From: Mannheimia cairinae
GTDB taxonomy: Bacteria > Pseudomonadota > Gammaproteobacteria > Enterobacterales > Pasteurellaceae
Direction of reading: 5' to 3'
NCBI RefSeq assembly: GCF_028649535.1
Contig: NZ_JAQSJE010000001.1
Location: 288,734-352,733, forward strand
Length of the DNA stretch: 64,000 nucleotides
This document shows, piece by piece, positions 1 to 8,648 of the stretch. The first letter of the stretch is position 1; each line of letters starts with the position of its first letter. The notes beneath the pieces are model-generated. The model ran no database searches. It saw only the letters and a program-made list of their open reading frames with translations, and had not been told where the DNA came from. A program made the translations under genes and the position numbers.

Positions 1-324
1 CAGGGCGGAAATAATAATTTCACGAGCAATCATTATGCTAACAGGAATTGTAATCCACCAAGTATGGTAATACTCTGCTACGCATACAAAGGCAACTGCC
101 ACAAGTACTTTATCTGCTACAGGATCTAAAAAAGCACCCAATCGTGTAGTTTGATTCCATCTGCGAGCTAAATAGCCATCAAAAGCATCGGTAATAGAAG
201 CAATAAAAAAGATAAGTGTTGAAATTTCAGGAGCATATTTTATCGGTAAATAAAATGCCACAATAAAAAGTGGTATTAATCCCACACGAAAAAGCGTTAA
301 ATAAGTTGGAAAATTGAGTTTCAT
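1..324 (-). CDS. pgsA: CDP-diacylglycerol--glycerol-3-phosphate 3-phosphatidyltransferase, C-terminus cut by window edge
   Basis: The first 108 residues are present and the rest lies outside the window. PgsA makes phosphatidylglycerophosphate, the committed step towards phosphatidylglycerol and cardiolipin, in the inner membrane. The reverse-strand translation shows the full CDP-alcohol phosphotransferase signature D-G-x2-A-R-x8-G-x3-D-x3-D, with D49, G50, A53, R54, G63, D67 and D71. An N-terminal hydrophobic segment lies at about residues 8-28. The start is the ATG whose complement is 322-324; the [13 protein letters not shown] beginning is typical of the family. The gene is divergent from yccA. 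Confidence 0.93.
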   Translation of the reverse strand, partial: MKLNFPTYLTLFRVGLIPLFIVAFYLPIKYAPEISTLIFFIASITDAFDGYLARRWNQTTRLGAFLDPVADKVLVAVAFVCVAEYYHTWWITIPVSIMIAREIIISAL

Positions 325-520
325 AGACGAAAAATAGGCAAAGAAAAGTTTGGCTAAGTGTAACACAATTAAATCTAATTTTTTACTATTCCTGCACAAA
401 AATCACATTGACTTTACAATAAATTATCGCTAATTTATTCCTTGATTTATGGAAATTTGTCCATAGATATGTTTTTATCCACTTTTCCAATTTGAAAACA
501 ACAAAACAGAAGGAATTTTT
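325..520. promoter_or_regulatory. Divergent pgsA/yccA intergenic region with likely yccA promoter
   Basis: A possible yccA promoter is TTGATT at 442-447, then 17 bases, then AGATAT at 465-470. The spacer contains a small palindrome, TATGGA-AATTTG-TCCATA (448-465), lying between the -35 and -10 boxes where an operator could act. No RNA gene or further ORF was seen. Promoter assignment is by eye. Confidence 0.35.
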
Positions 521-1186
521 ATGGAAAATCGTTTAGCTCAAGGCTATGCTCGTAGTGAATCATTAATCAGTACACACAAAGTACTTCGCAATACTTATAT
601 GTTATTAGCAATGACATTAACATTCTCTGCTATTGTTGCTTTTGTTGCTATGTCGATGAATGCACCTGCATTACCTTGGTGGGCATTATTAGTTGGCTTT
701 TATGGCTTACTTTTCTTAACAAATGCAACCTCAAATAGCGGTGCAGGTCTTTTAAGCGTATTTGCTTTAACAGGCTTCTTAGGCTATACATTAGGCCCAA
801 TTTTAAACCGCTATATTGGTGCAGGTTTAGGCGATATCGTCGCCCTTGCATTCGGTGCAACCGCATTAGTATTCTTTGCTTGTTCCGCTTATGTGCTAAC
901 CACTAAAAAAGATATGAGCTTTTTAAGTGGAATGATGATGGCATTATTTGTTGTGTTATTAGTCGGTATCATTGCAAATATTTTCTTATCTATTCCTGCT
1001 TTAGGTTTAGCATTAAGTAGCTTATTTGTAATTTTCTCAAGCGGTGCAATTTTACTTGCAACTAGCAATATTATCCACGGTGGCGAAACAAACTACATTC
1101 GTGCAACCGTAGATTTATATGTTTCTATCTACAACCTATTTATCAGTTTCTTACAAATCTTTGGTGTGTTAGGTAGCGACGACTAA
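521..1186 (+). CDS. yccA: Bax inhibitor-1 family inner membrane protein YccA (FtsH modulator)
   Basis: A 221-aa protein (E. coli YccA has 219) with about seven hydrophobic segments starting near residue 27 and running to the C-terminus. In E. coli YccA is a substrate and inhibitor of the membrane protease FtsH and protects SecY when translocons jam. The cytoplasmic N-terminus ([14 protein letters not shown]) is the part through which FtsH engages YccA in E. coli. AGAAGGA precedes the ATG at good spacing. A clear terminator follows at 1204-1230, so it is probably a single-gene unit. Confidence 0.9.
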   Translation: MENRLAQGYARSESLISTHKVLRNTYMLLAMTLTFSAIVAFVAMSMNAPALPWWALLVGFYGLLFLTNATSNSGAGLLSVFALTGFLGYTLGPILNRYIGAGLGDIVALAFGATALVFFACSAYVLTTKKDMSFLSGMMMALFVVLLVGIIANIFLSIPALGLALSSLFVIFSSGAILLATSNIIHGGETNYIRATVDLYVSIYNLFISFLQIFGVLGSDD

Positions 1187-1203
1187 TTTTAACATTTTAG
1201 AGG

Positions 1204-1230
1204 AATGCCACTTTAATGTGGCATTTTTTT
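1204..1230 (+). terminator. Rho-independent terminator of yccA
   Basis: AATGCCAC (1204-1211) pairs with GTGGCATT (1218-1225) around a 6-base loop, followed by a T tract to 1230. The 8-bp perfect stem plus T tract is a classic intrinsic terminator. It ends only 5 bases before the tusE start codon. Confidence 0.85.
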
Positions 1231-1235
1231 ATTTT

Positions 1236-1571
1236 ATGGCATATATTGAATTACATAATACTCAATACCCAACTGATGACTCGGGCTATTTGAAAAACTT
1301 AACCGATTGGTCGGAAGAATTGGCATTAAAAATAGCTGAAAAAGAGCAAATCAGACTGACTGAAGAACATTGGGAAATTATTTGGCTAGTGCGTGATTTT
1401 TATCAAGAGTATAAAACTTCGCCAGCTATTAGAATGTTAGTAAAAGCAATGGCACAAAAATTTGGCGAAGAAAAAGGCAATAGCCGTTATTTACAGCGTT
1501 TATTTCCCGATGGGCCTGCAAAACAAGCCACCAAAATAGCAGGACTACCAAAGCCTGCAAAATGTTTATAG
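1236..1571 (+). CDS. tusE: Sulfurtransferase TusE (DsrC family)
   Basis: TusE accepts sulfur from the TusBCD complex and passes it to MnmA for 2-thiolation of the wobble uridine in tRNA Lys, Glu and Gln. The 111-aa product aligns end to end with E. coli TusE, including [23 protein letters not shown] and the C-terminal GLPKPAKCL, which carries the conserved penultimate cysteine. A longer reading frame opens at 1218, but that start lies inside the yccA terminator stem, so the ATG at 1236 is chosen. No Shine-Dalgarno sequence is visible: the start follows directly on the terminator T tract, which is odd. Confidence 0.9.
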   Translation: MAYIELHNTQYPTDDSGYLKNLTDWSEELALKIAEKEQIRLTEEHWEIIWLVRDFYQEYKTSPAIRMLVKAMAQKFGEEKGNSRYLQRLFPDGPAKQATKIAGLPKPAKCL

Positions 1572-1610
1572 GGATTTCACGATTTTTCCTTGAAATTTCC
1601 CCTATTTTTC
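1570..1610 (+). terminator. Probable terminator of tusE
   Basis: AGGGATTTCA (1570-1579) pairs imperfectly with TGAAATTTCCCCT (1591-1603), leaving a small bulge, and is followed by a T-rich run. It starts at the tusE stop codon and separates tusE from apt. Confidence 0.55.
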
Positions 1611-1654
1611 TATAGAGTTTTCCAGTTATTTTCAAATTACAAATAGGTTAAACA

Positions 1655-2194
1655 ATGAGTCAATTAGATTTAATTAAATCTTCAATCAAATCCATTCCAG
1701 ACTATCCTAAAGCAGGTATTATCTTCCGTGATATTACCTCTCTTCTAGAAGTACCGGCCGCATTCCAAGCAAGTGTTGATACCATAGTGGCAGAATTTAA
1801 AGATAAAGGTATTACTAAAATTGTTGGTACCGAATCTCGTGGTTTTATCTTTGGAGCACCTGTTGCATTAGCGTTAGGTATTCCTTTTGTACTTGTGCGT
1901 AAGCCAAAAAAATTACCACGTGAAGTGATTTCACAATCTTATACTTTAGAATATGGCGAAGATACGCTTGAAATGCACAAAGATGCAGTATCTGAAGGCG
2001 ATAATGTCTTAGTGATTGACGACTTATTAGCAACCGGTGGCACTATTGATGCAACAGCAAAACTTATTCGTCGTTTAGGCGGAAAAGTAGAACACGCTGC
2101 TTTTGTGATTTGGTTACCTGAATTAGGTGGCAAAGAACGTTTAGAAAAAGAAGGGGTTAAATCCTTTACCTTAGTGAGTTTTGAAGGTCACTAA
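1655..2194 (+). CDS. apt: Adenine phosphoribosyltransferase
   Basis: Apt salvages adenine in the cytoplasm, forming AMP and pyrophosphate from adenine and PRPP. The 179-aa length is normal for the family. The PRPP-binding motif [13 protein letters not shown] spans residues 118-130, and the FRDITSL stretch near residues 24-30 is characteristic. Its stop is followed by an inverted uptake-signal pair that looks like a terminator, so dnaX downstream probably has its own promoter, unlike arrangements where apt and dnaX share one. Confidence 0.96.
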   Translation: MSQLDLIKSSIKSIPDYPKAGIIFRDITSLLEVPAAFQASVDTIVAEFKDKGITKIVGTESRGFIFGAPVALALGIPFVLVRKPKKLPREVISQSYTLEYGEDTLEMHKDAVSEGDNVLVIDDLLATGGTIDATAKLIRRLGGKVEHAAFVIWLPELGGKERLEKEGVKSFTLVSFEGH

Positions 2195-2201
2195 TTTGAA
2201 T

Positions 2202-2247
2202 ACAAGCGGTTAAATTTGCAAAGTTTTTTACAAATTCAACCGCTTGT
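2202..2247 (+). terminator. Inverted uptake-signal pair, probable apt terminator
   Basis: ACAAGCGGTTAAATTTG at 2202-2218 pairs with the complementary copy ending ACCGCTTGT at 2247. The strong stem is made of two opposed DNA uptake signals, a usual way for this family to build terminators. Confidence 0.7.
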
Positions 2248-2268
2248 TAGCCAATAAGATATAAAAAG

Positions 2269-4290
2269 ATGAGTTATCAAGTTTTAGCCCGTAAATGGCG
2301 ACCACAACGCTTTTCCGAAGTCGTCGGTCAGCAACACGTTTTATCTGCCCTTGAAAATGGTTTAAGGGAAGATAGACTTCATCACGCTTACCTGTTTTCA
2401 GGCACTCGTGGTGTGGGCAAAACCTCGATTGCTCGTTTATTTGCCAAAGGCCTAAATTGCGAAAACGGCATTACCGCAGAACCTTGTGGCGAATGTGCAA
2501 ACTGTAAAGCAATTGAAGAAGGTCGTTTTATCGATCTAATTGAGATCGATGCAGCTTCTCGAACCAAAGTGGAAGACACCCGTGAGCTGCTTGATAACGT
2601 ACAATACAAACCGACTGTTGGACGTTTTAAAGTTTATCTGATTGACGAAGTGCATATGCTCTCTCGTCATAGTTTTAACGCATTGCTTAAAACCTTGGAA
2701 GAACCGCCGGAGTATGTAAAATTCTTACTGGCGACAACCGATCCGCAAAAACTCCCTATTACGATCCTTTCACGCTGTATGCAGTTTCACTTACGTGCAT
2801 TAGATCAAACCCAAATTGCCAATCATCTGGAATTTATCTTAAAAGCAGAACAGATTCCTTATGAAACTCTTGCCGTGGAAAAATTAGCCAAGGCGGCTCA
2901 AGGCAGTATTCGTGATTCATTAAGCCTGACCGATCAGGCGATTGCAATGAGCAATGCCAATATTACCCTGCCTATAGTCAGCCAAATGCTAGGCTTAATT
3001 GATGATCATCAACCGCTTGAATTAGTACAAGCCCTTGCCCTTGCCGATGGCGAAAAAGCAATGGCGATTATTCAGCAAGTGGCGGAAAAAGGTGTTGATT
3101 GGCAACAATTATTAAGTGGTGTAGCAGAAACCTTACATCAAATTGCGATGTTGCAATTAGTCAAACATAATGCGGAAGAAGAAACACAACTTCACTTTTT
3201 AGCAAAACAAATTTCGCCTGAAGATGTGCAGTTTTTCTATCAGTTAATGCTAAATGGTAAAAAAGAGTTACCTTTCGCGCCAGAACCTCGCTCTGGTGTG
3301 GAAATGACGATTTTACGTGCCTTAGCCTTCCACCCGAAACAAGCTGAAAAAATGGCGACTGTGGCAGTAGTGGCTCCACAAGCACAAACGGTTGCAACAC
3401 CAAAACCACAAAACCAAATTGCACAACTGCGTGAAAAGTTAGCTGAAAACAAACAAACGCAAGCTTCAGCACCTGTGCCACAATCAGCCCCACAAGTTGT
3501 GGCATCACAAGTTGAATCCAACAATGCAACTATTACTTCTCCAGCATTAGCCGCCGTTGAAGCACGTAAAAAACTGCAACAACAGCAAGCTGAGCTTAGC
3601 CAAACTGAAAAAAAAAAGCCTGAGCTAAAAAAGACTCAAACAGTTGCAAAAAAAGCCGAAAATAAGACCGCTTCTTTACAAGAACGTTTTATCAGTATGG
3701 TTGAAAACCGTACTCAAGAAAACGTTGTTGAACAAAGCTCTCCTGCTGAAAACACACCTAAAAGCGTTGATGATGAAGACTACCGTTGGACGTGGCTGAA
3801 TCCGGAATTAGAAAATCAAGATAGCAGTGAAAAGCCGTCTGATATTAAACAAGCTATTTTACAAGAACGCACACCTGAACTCGTAGCAAAAACGATTGCT
3901 CTCTCTTGTGAGCAAGATAGATGGTGCGATATTGTCAATTCCCTGTATTTAGGCGGTTTTTCTCGCCAAGTAGCACTAAATAGCTATTTGGTTTCACAAG
4001 CAGATAACCACCTCTCTTTAGTGCTTAAACCGAATATGGCACATTTAGACACCGCAGAAGCTCGCCAAAATTTAGCTACAGCTTTAGCAGATAAAGGGCT
4101 TTCTTATGAATTAGCCATTGGCGAAAGTAAAGAACAACTAACACCGCTTGAAATTCGTCGATCCATTTTTGAAAAATTAACCGAAGATGCGAAATCAGCC
4201 TTACTCAATGATGAAAAACTAATGTTATTGCGTAATGCCTTTGATGCCCAAATTGATGAATCGACCATTCGAGCAGTCGCAGATAAATGA
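2269..4290 (+). CDS. dnaX: DNA polymerase III subunits tau and gamma
   Basis: DnaX is the clamp-loader ATPase of the replisome. The 673-aa tau form shows the Walker A GTRGVGKT (45-52), the zinc module with C64, C73, C76 and C79, and Walker B LIDEVHML (124-131). A low-complexity Q/A/K-rich linker at about 365-490 leads to the tau-specific C-terminal domains IV-V that contact DnaB and polymerase alpha. At codons 447-450 the run GAA AAA AAA AAG forms an A-AAA-AAG slippery heptamer. A -1 shift reaches GCC then TGA at 3621-3623, which would give a 451-residue gamma form as in E. coli. It is followed closely by yadG (9 bases). Confidence 0.97.
   Translation: MSYQVLARKWRPQRFSEVVGQQHVLSALENGLREDRLHHAYLFSGTRGVGKTSIARLFAKGLNCENGITAEPCGECANCKAIEEGRFIDLIEIDAASRTKVEDTRELLDNVQYKPTVGRFKVYLIDEVHMLSRHSFNALLKTLEEPPEYVKFLLATTDPQKLPITILSRCMQFHLRALDQTQIANHLEFILKAEQIPYETLAVEKLAKAAQGSIRDSLSLTDQAIAMSNANITLPIVSQMLGLIDDHQPLELVQALALADGEKAMAIIQQVAEKGVDWQQLLSGVAETLHQIAMLQLVKHNAEEETQLHFLAKQISPEDVQFFYQLMLNGKKELPFAPEPRSGVEMTILRALAFHPKQAEKMATVAVVAPQAQTVATPKPQNQIAQLREKLAENKQTQASAPVPQSAPQVVASQVESNNATITSPALAAVEARKKLQQQQAELSQTEKKKPELKKTQTVAKKAENKTASLQERFISMVENRTQENVVEQSSPAENTPKSVDDEDYRWTWLNPELENQDSSEKPSDIKQAILQERTPELVAKTIALSCEQDRWCDIVNSLYLGGFSRQVALNSYLVSQADNHLSLVLKPNMAHLDTAEARQNLATALADKGLSYELAIGESKEQLTPLEIRRSIFEKLTEDAKSALLNDEKLMLLRNAFDAQIDESTIRAVADK
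3608..3623 (+). promoter_or_regulatory. Programmed -1 frameshift site in dnaX (gamma subunit)
   Basis: Ten consecutive A residues (3608-3617) end in AAG, in frame as GAA AAA AAA AAG. Slipping back one base gives GCC then the stop TGA (3621-3623) almost at once. This matches the E. coli dnaX design (A AAA AAG with a prompt -1 stop). A ten-A run also allows transcriptional slippage, the Thermus mechanism. Only a weak 4-bp stem (TGAG 3621-3624 with CTCA 3635-3638) is visible downstream. Confidence 0.75.
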
Positions 4291-4299
4291 GTAAGATAA

Positions 4300-5208
4300 A
4301 TGAAAGCATTAGAACTAATCGATCTTGTTAAAACCTACCCAACCGGGGTAAAAGCCGTTAAAGGCATTAACCTTACGGTTCAACAAGGGGATTTCTATGC
4401 CCTGCTTGGACATAATGGTGCAGGAAAATCCACCACCATTGGTATTATTAGCTCGCTTGTAAATAAAACAAGTGGCAGCGTCAAAGTCTTTGGTTACGAT
4501 CTTGATACGCAAAAAGTCCAGCTGAAACATCAAATCGGCTTAGTGCCGCAAGAGTTTAATTTTAACCAATTTGAAAAAGTGATTGATGTATTAGTGCAAC
4601 AAGCCGGTTTTTATGGCATTCCTCGTAAAGAGGCATTAGTCCGTGCCGAAAAATGGCTAAAACTGCTCGATTTATGGGATAAACGCACCCATCTGACCCG
4701 TGAACTTTCAGGCGGTATGAAACGTCGAGTAATGATTGCTCGAGCCTTAATGCACAACCCAAAACTTCTAATTTTAGATGAACCGACCGCTGGGGTAGAT
4801 ATTGAACTTCGCCGTTCATTATGGGACTTTTTACGAGATTTAAATGCAGAAGGCAGCACTATTATTCTTACCACCCACTACTTGGAAGAAGCTGAAACCC
4901 TATGTCGTCATATCGGTATTATTCAAAGTGGGGAATTAATTGAAAATACATCAATGAAGTCCTTATTATCTAAATTAGAAAGCGAAGTATTTGTGCTAGA
5001 TTTGCAACATTCTCAGCAAAATCAACCGCTTGTTATCAAAGATTACCCTCACAAATGGCTTGATGAAAACACCCTTGAGGTTAATGTAAAAAGAGAGCAA
5101 GGACTCACAAACTTATTTTCACAAATCGCTCAGCAAGACGCTGAAGTGTTAAGTATGCGGAATAAATCAAACCGCTTAGAAGAACTCTTTATCAATATGG
5201 CACATTAA
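4300..5208 (+). CDS. yadG: ABC transporter ATP-binding protein, YadG-like
   Basis: The nucleotide-binding half of an ABC-2 type exporter, 302 aa. Walker A GHNGAGKST lies at residues 37-45, the signature LSGGMKRR at 136-143, and Walker B ILDEPTAGVD at about 158-167. It lies 9 bases after dnaX and 1 base before its permease partner yadH, so all three are probably cotranscribed. E. coli YadG (308 aa) is the nearest match I recognise. Substrate unknown; such pairs are generally exporters of drugs or envelope components. Confidence 0.88.
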   Translation: MKALELIDLVKTYPTGVKAVKGINLTVQQGDFYALLGHNGAGKSTTIGIISSLVNKTSGSVKVFGYDLDTQKVQLKHQIGLVPQEFNFNQFEKVIDVLVQQAGFYGIPRKEALVRAEKWLKLLDLWDKRTHLTRELSGGMKRRVMIARALMHNPKLLILDEPTAGVDIELRRSLWDFLRDLNAEGSTIILTTHYLEEAETLCRHIGIIQSGELIENTSMKSLLSKLESEVFVLDLQHSQQNQPLVIKDYPHKWLDENTLEVNVKREQGLTNLFSQIAQQDAEVLSMRNKSNRLEELFINMAH

Positions 5209-5209
5209 A

Positions 5210-5971
5210 ATGAATTTAATCGGATTTTATACCCTCGCATTTAAAGAAAGTCGTCGCATTTTACGCATTTGGCGACAAACCTTAGTTCCGCCCGTTATTA
5301 CCACTACGCTCTATTTCTTAATTTTCGGGAAACTGATTGGTAGCCGTATTGGCGAGATGAACGGTGTTAGCTATATGCAGTTTATCGCCCCCGGGCTGAT
5401 TATGATGACAGCAATTACTGCCTCTTATGTGAATACCGCCTCTTCTTTCTTTTTAAGTAAATTCACTCGAGATTTTGAAGAAATGCTGATTTCGCCCCTC
5501 TCCACTCACAATATTATTTGGGGCTATATCACGGGGAGCCTGATGCGTGGCGGATTATCGGCAATATTAGTGATGTGCGTGGCGATGATTTTCGTCTCTT
5601 TTGATATTTATTCCTATGCCATTATTGCCGGCACACTGTTGCTTACTATTATTGCTTTTGCCTTAGGTGGGTTGATCAATGCCGTTTTCGCTAAATCTTT
5701 TGATGATGTAGGGCTAATTCCAACCTTTGTGCTCACACCACTGACTTATTTAGGCGGTGTATTTTATTCTATATCACTTCTACCAGAGTTTTGGCAAATG
5801 GTGTCAAAATTCAACCCGATTGTGTATATGATTAACGGTCTTCGCTACGGTTTTCTTGGTATTAGCGATGTGCCTTTAGGTTATACGTTTTCTGTCTTGA
5901 TTTCGTTATGTATTTTGTTATACTTCGTTGCATATTCTCTGATTCAGAGAGGAATCGGGCTTCGTTCTTAA
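5210..5971 (+). CDS. yadH: ABC-2 type transporter permease, YadH-like
   Basis: A 253-aa integral membrane protein with about six transmembrane segments, of the ABC-2 family (E. coli YadH 256 aa). It contains the typical central stretch FDDVGLIPTFVLTPLTYLGG and the hydrophobic C-terminal segment. It starts one base after the yadG stop, so translation is probably coupled. It forms the channel half of the YadGH exporter. The substrate cannot be read from sequence. Confidence 0.88.
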   Translation: MNLIGFYTLAFKESRRILRIWRQTLVPPVITTTLYFLIFGKLIGSRIGEMNGVSYMQFIAPGLIMMTAITASYVNTASSFFLSKFTRDFEEMLISPLSTHNIIWGYITGSLMRGGLSAILVMCVAMIFVSFDIYSYAIIAGTLLLTIIAFALGGLINAVFAKSFDDVGLIPTFVLTPLTYLGGVFYSISLLPEFWQMVSKFNPIVYMINGLRYGFLGISDVPLGYTFSVLISLCILLYFVAYSLIQRGIGLRS

Positions 5972-5998
5972 ATCAATGAGTATGTTGTATTGATTTTT
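5970..5998 (+). terminator. Probable terminator of the dnaX-yadGH unit
   Basis: AAATCAAT (5970-5977) pairs with ATTGATTT (5989-5996) and runs into TTTTT. The 8-bp AU-rich stem begins inside the yadH stop codon, so it is a modest terminator. Confidence 0.5.
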
Positions 5999-6040
5999 AT
6001 ATAAGCCTTTATTTAACGATAAGTTTACATAAGGATCTCT

Positions 6041-6799
6041 ATGAAAGCATTCAAAAAATTAGCGATTGCAGGGGCTTTAACACTAGTTTCAACATTTAGC
6101 GTTGCCGAAAATATTACCGTATTTGCGGCAGCCTCAATGACGAACGTCTTACAAGAAATCAACAAAGATTTTGAGAAACAGTACCCTGAAGATAAAGTTA
6201 CCTTCTCTTTTGCCTCATCTTCCGTATTAGCGAAACAAATTGAACAAGACGCTCCTGCCGATGTGTTTATTTCAGCCGATTTAAAATGGATGGATTATGT
6301 TGCTCAAAAGCAACCTGAAAAAATCAAAAATATTCAACATTTAGTGAAAAATGATTTAGTGCTTATTGCTCCATTAGAAAGCCAAATTCAAGCAGACAGC
6401 ATACAAGCGGTTGATTTTGCAAAAGAATTAGCAAATGACTATTTATCGGTGGGCGATCCAGATCACGTCCCTGCTGGCAAATATGCAAAAAAAGCCCTAA
6501 CGCACTACAAACTTTGGAAAACAGTTGAACCTCGTTTGGCACGAGCTAAAAATGTACGTGATGCCCTTTCTTTTGTGGAACGTGGCGAATCCCCGCTTGG
6601 CATTGTTTATTCAACAGATGCGAAAGTGTCTAAAAAAGTGAAAGTCCTTGCCACATTCCCAACAGAAAGCTACGGCGAAGTTGTTTACCCTGCCGCCACT
6701 GTAAGTGAAAAAGCCGCTGCGGTAAAATTCCTCAACTTCTTAAAAACACCGGCAGCCAAAACCAAATTTACAGAGGCAGGATTTTACCCTGTTAATTAG
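6041..6799 (+). CDS. modA: Periplasmic molybdate-binding protein
   Basis: ModA captures molybdate (and tungstate) in the periplasm for the ModBC importer. The 252-aa precursor has a Sec signal peptide, MKAFKKLAIAGALTLVSTFSVA, with likely cleavage before ENITVFAAASMTN. The mature start VFAAASMTN and the internal DVFISAD are characteristic of ModA. AAGGA precedes the ATG. modB follows after 5 bases and modC overlaps modB, giving a compact modABC operon. No modE-type regulator gene lies beside it in this window. Confidence 0.94.
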   Translation: MKAFKKLAIAGALTLVSTFSVAENITVFAAASMTNVLQEINKDFEKQYPEDKVTFSFASSSVLAKQIEQDAPADVFISADLKWMDYVAQKQPEKIKNIQHLVKNDLVLIAPLESQIQADSIQAVDFAKELANDYLSVGDPDHVPAGKYAKKALTHYKLWKTVEPRLARAKNVRDALSFVERGESPLGIVYSTDAKVSKKVKVLATFPTESYGEVVYPAATVSEKAAAVKFLNFLKTPAAKTKFTEAGFYPVN

Positions 6800-6804
6800 A
6801 CTAT

Positions 6805-7497
6805 ATGCTTAACTTTACCCCCCAAGAACTTAATGCAATTTTTCTGAGTCTGAAAATTGCCTCCATTGCGGTAATCCTTGCCCTTCCCTTAGCAATTTGG
6901 GTGGCTTGGATACTTTCTCGCAAACAATTTTGGGGAAAGAGCATACTCAACGGAATTGTCCATTTACCCTTAGTTTTACCGCCGGTGGTTATCGGCTACC
7001 TTTTGCTGATTTCAATGGCAAAACGAGGGGTTATCGGACAATATTTGTGGAATTGGTTTGAGTTTAGCTTCAGTTTTTCGTGGAAAGGGGCTGTGCTTGC
7101 CTCAATGGTAATGGCATTTCCGCTGATGGTGCGTTCTATTCGCCTTGCTTTAGATGCAGTCGATACTAAATTAGAACAAGCCGCCCGTACGCTTGGAGCA
7201 AGCCCGCTTAAAGTCTTTTTTACCCTTAATCTTCCTCTTTCTTTTTCAGGTATTGTGGCGGGGGCTGTATTAGGTTTTGCTCGTTCATTAGGCGAATTTG
7301 GGGCAACTATTACCTTTGTGTCAAATATTCCAAACCAAACTCAAACCATTCCTGCCGCCCTTTTTACCTTTATTGAAACCCCAGACGGCGAAATGGCTGC
7401 TGCTCGCTTATGTTTGGTGGCGATTACTATTTCTCTCATTGCCCTTTTTTGTTCAGAATGGTTAGCGGAAAGACAAAAACGTTATGCTAAAACTTAA
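6805..7497 (+). CDS. modB: Molybdate ABC transporter permease
   Basis: Inner-membrane channel subunit, 230 aa, with about five transmembrane helices. The EAA loop that docks on ModC is visible as EQAARTLGASPLKVFFTLNLPLS, followed by GFARSLGEFGATITF, typical of ModB. The reading frame overlaps the start of modC by 14 bases, so the two are translationally coupled. Confidence 0.95.
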   Translation: MLNFTPQELNAIFLSLKIASIAVILALPLAIWVAWILSRKQFWGKSILNGIVHLPLVLPPVVIGYLLLISMAKRGVIGQYLWNWFEFSFSFSWKGAVLASMVMAFPLMVRSIRLALDAVDTKLEQAARTLGASPLKVFFTLNLPLSFSGIVAGAVLGFARSLGEFGATITFVSNIPNQTQTIPAALFTFIETPDGEMAAARLCLVAITISLIALFCSEWLAERQKRYAKT

Positions 7498-8539
7498 TCT
7501 TACCCAACAGCTTGGCAACCTTGCTTTAAATGTGAACTTGAGCCTTCCTGCAAAAGGCGTAACTGCGATTTTCGGACGTTCCGGTGCAGGTAAATCAAGC
7601 CTTATCAACTTAATTGCAGGGCTGGCAGCAGCACAATCGGGGCTGATTGAGCTAAACGGACGAGTGCTTTTCGATAGCCAAAAAAACATTAACCTTGCCC
7701 CAGAAAAGCGAAATATCGGCTATGTATTCCAAGAACATCGCCTGTTTCCCCACTACTCTGTTGAAAAAAACCTAAAATACGGTTGCAAGCGGTTAGATTC
7801 GGCACATTTTTTACAAATTGTTGAGCTACTCGGCATCTCTCATTTGCTAAGCCGCTACCCTGCAAGTCTTTCGGGAGGCGAAAAACAGCGAGTGGCGATT
7901 GGGCGAGCCTTGCTAAGCTCCCCCGATATTTTGTTAATGGACGAGCCACTCTCTGCTTTAGATTTGCCACGTAAACAAGAATTGCTTGATTACCTAAGCA
8001 AATTGGCAACTCAACTAGATATTCCGATTTTATACGTCAGCCATAGTTTAGATGAGATCGTTCGCTTGGCAGATCACTTATTACTGCTTGATAACGGTAA
8101 GGTTGTTGCTTTCGATTCTGTGGTAAATGTATGGCACAGCCCTGCATTTTATGACTGGCAACCAAATAACCAACGCATCAGCTTACTTGAACTACCCGTT
8201 AAAACGCATCAAACAACTTATAAAATGCTAGGGCTTGCTCTAAACGAACAAATGCTTTGGATAAACGAACACCCTCGCCACCAAATTGGCGATAAATTGC
8301 GAATTACCATTGCCAGCCGTGATGTTTCCATTAGTTTAAGCAAACCAAATTGCAGTTCTATTCGCAACAGCTTAAAAGGCACTATCTGCCAAATTGAGGA
8401 ACATTCAGACCGAGTGGATATTTTAGTGAATGTGGAAAACCAACAAATTTGGAGCACCATTAGCTTATGGTCTTTCGATGAACTAGCAATCAAGCAAAGG
8501 CAAGAAGTTTATATTCAGGTTAAAAGTGTGTCTTTGTAA
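7484..8539 (+). CDS. modC: Molybdate ABC transporter ATP-binding protein
   Basis: ATPase subunit of the ModABC importer, 351 aa. Walker A GRSGAGKS is at residues 31-38, the signature LSGGEKQR at 129-136 and Walker B LLMDEPLSALD at about 150-160. The C-terminal 130 residues fit the TOBE/Mop molybdate-binding domain that ModC carries. It overlaps modB. An uptake-signal core sits inside the coding sequence near 7786. No clear intrinsic terminator was seen in the 110 bases that follow. Confidence 0.95.
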   Translation: MLKLNLTQQLGNLALNVNLSLPAKGVTAIFGRSGAGKSSLINLIAGLAAAQSGLIELNGRVLFDSQKNINLAPEKRNIGYVFQEHRLFPHYSVEKNLKYGCKRLDSAHFLQIVELLGISHLLSRYPASLSGGEKQRVAIGRALLSSPDILLMDEPLSALDLPRKQELLDYLSKLATQLDIPILYVSHSLDEIVRLADHLLLLDNGKVVAFDSVVNVWHSPAFYDWQPNNQRISLLELPVKTHQTTYKMLGLALNEQMLWINEHPRHQIGDKLRITIASRDVSISLSKPNCSSIRNSLKGTICQIEEHSDRVDILVNVENQQIWSTISLWSFDELAIKQRQEVYIQVKSVSL

Positions 8540-8589
8540 CATCTATTCTATATATATTCTTTAAAATAAATTCTAAAATGATTTAACAC

Positions 8590-8646
8590 TTGCCAATCAT
8601 TCCTTAAAAGTTATAATTAGTTTAATTTTAAAACTATTTATAACTT
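8590..8646 (+). promoter_or_regulatory. Promoter and palindromic operator of the toxin-antitoxin pair
   Basis: TTGCCA (8590-8595), 16 bases, then a perfect TATAAT (8612-8617) form a strong sigma-70 promoter. Overlapping the -10 box is a long inverted repeat. The left arm is AAGTTATAATTAGTTT (8608-8623), the spacer is 7 bases, and the right arm AAACTATTTATAACTT (8631-8646) is complementary at 15 of 16 positions. Such a dyad just before the first gene is what autoregulated toxin-antitoxin operons carry. Confidence 0.75.
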
Positions 8647-8648
8647 AT

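Noticed and set aside
1218-1235. Upstream extension of tusE
   Set aside because: It would start at a GTG inside the terminator stem and add residues absent from the family.
3161-3529. 122-aa minus-strand open frame
   Set aside because: It is antisense to dnaX, has no ribosome site and overlaps another shadow frame.
5972-6040. Molybdenum cofactor riboswitch before modA
   Set aside because: The leader is about 40 bases after the preceding terminator, too short for the known element.
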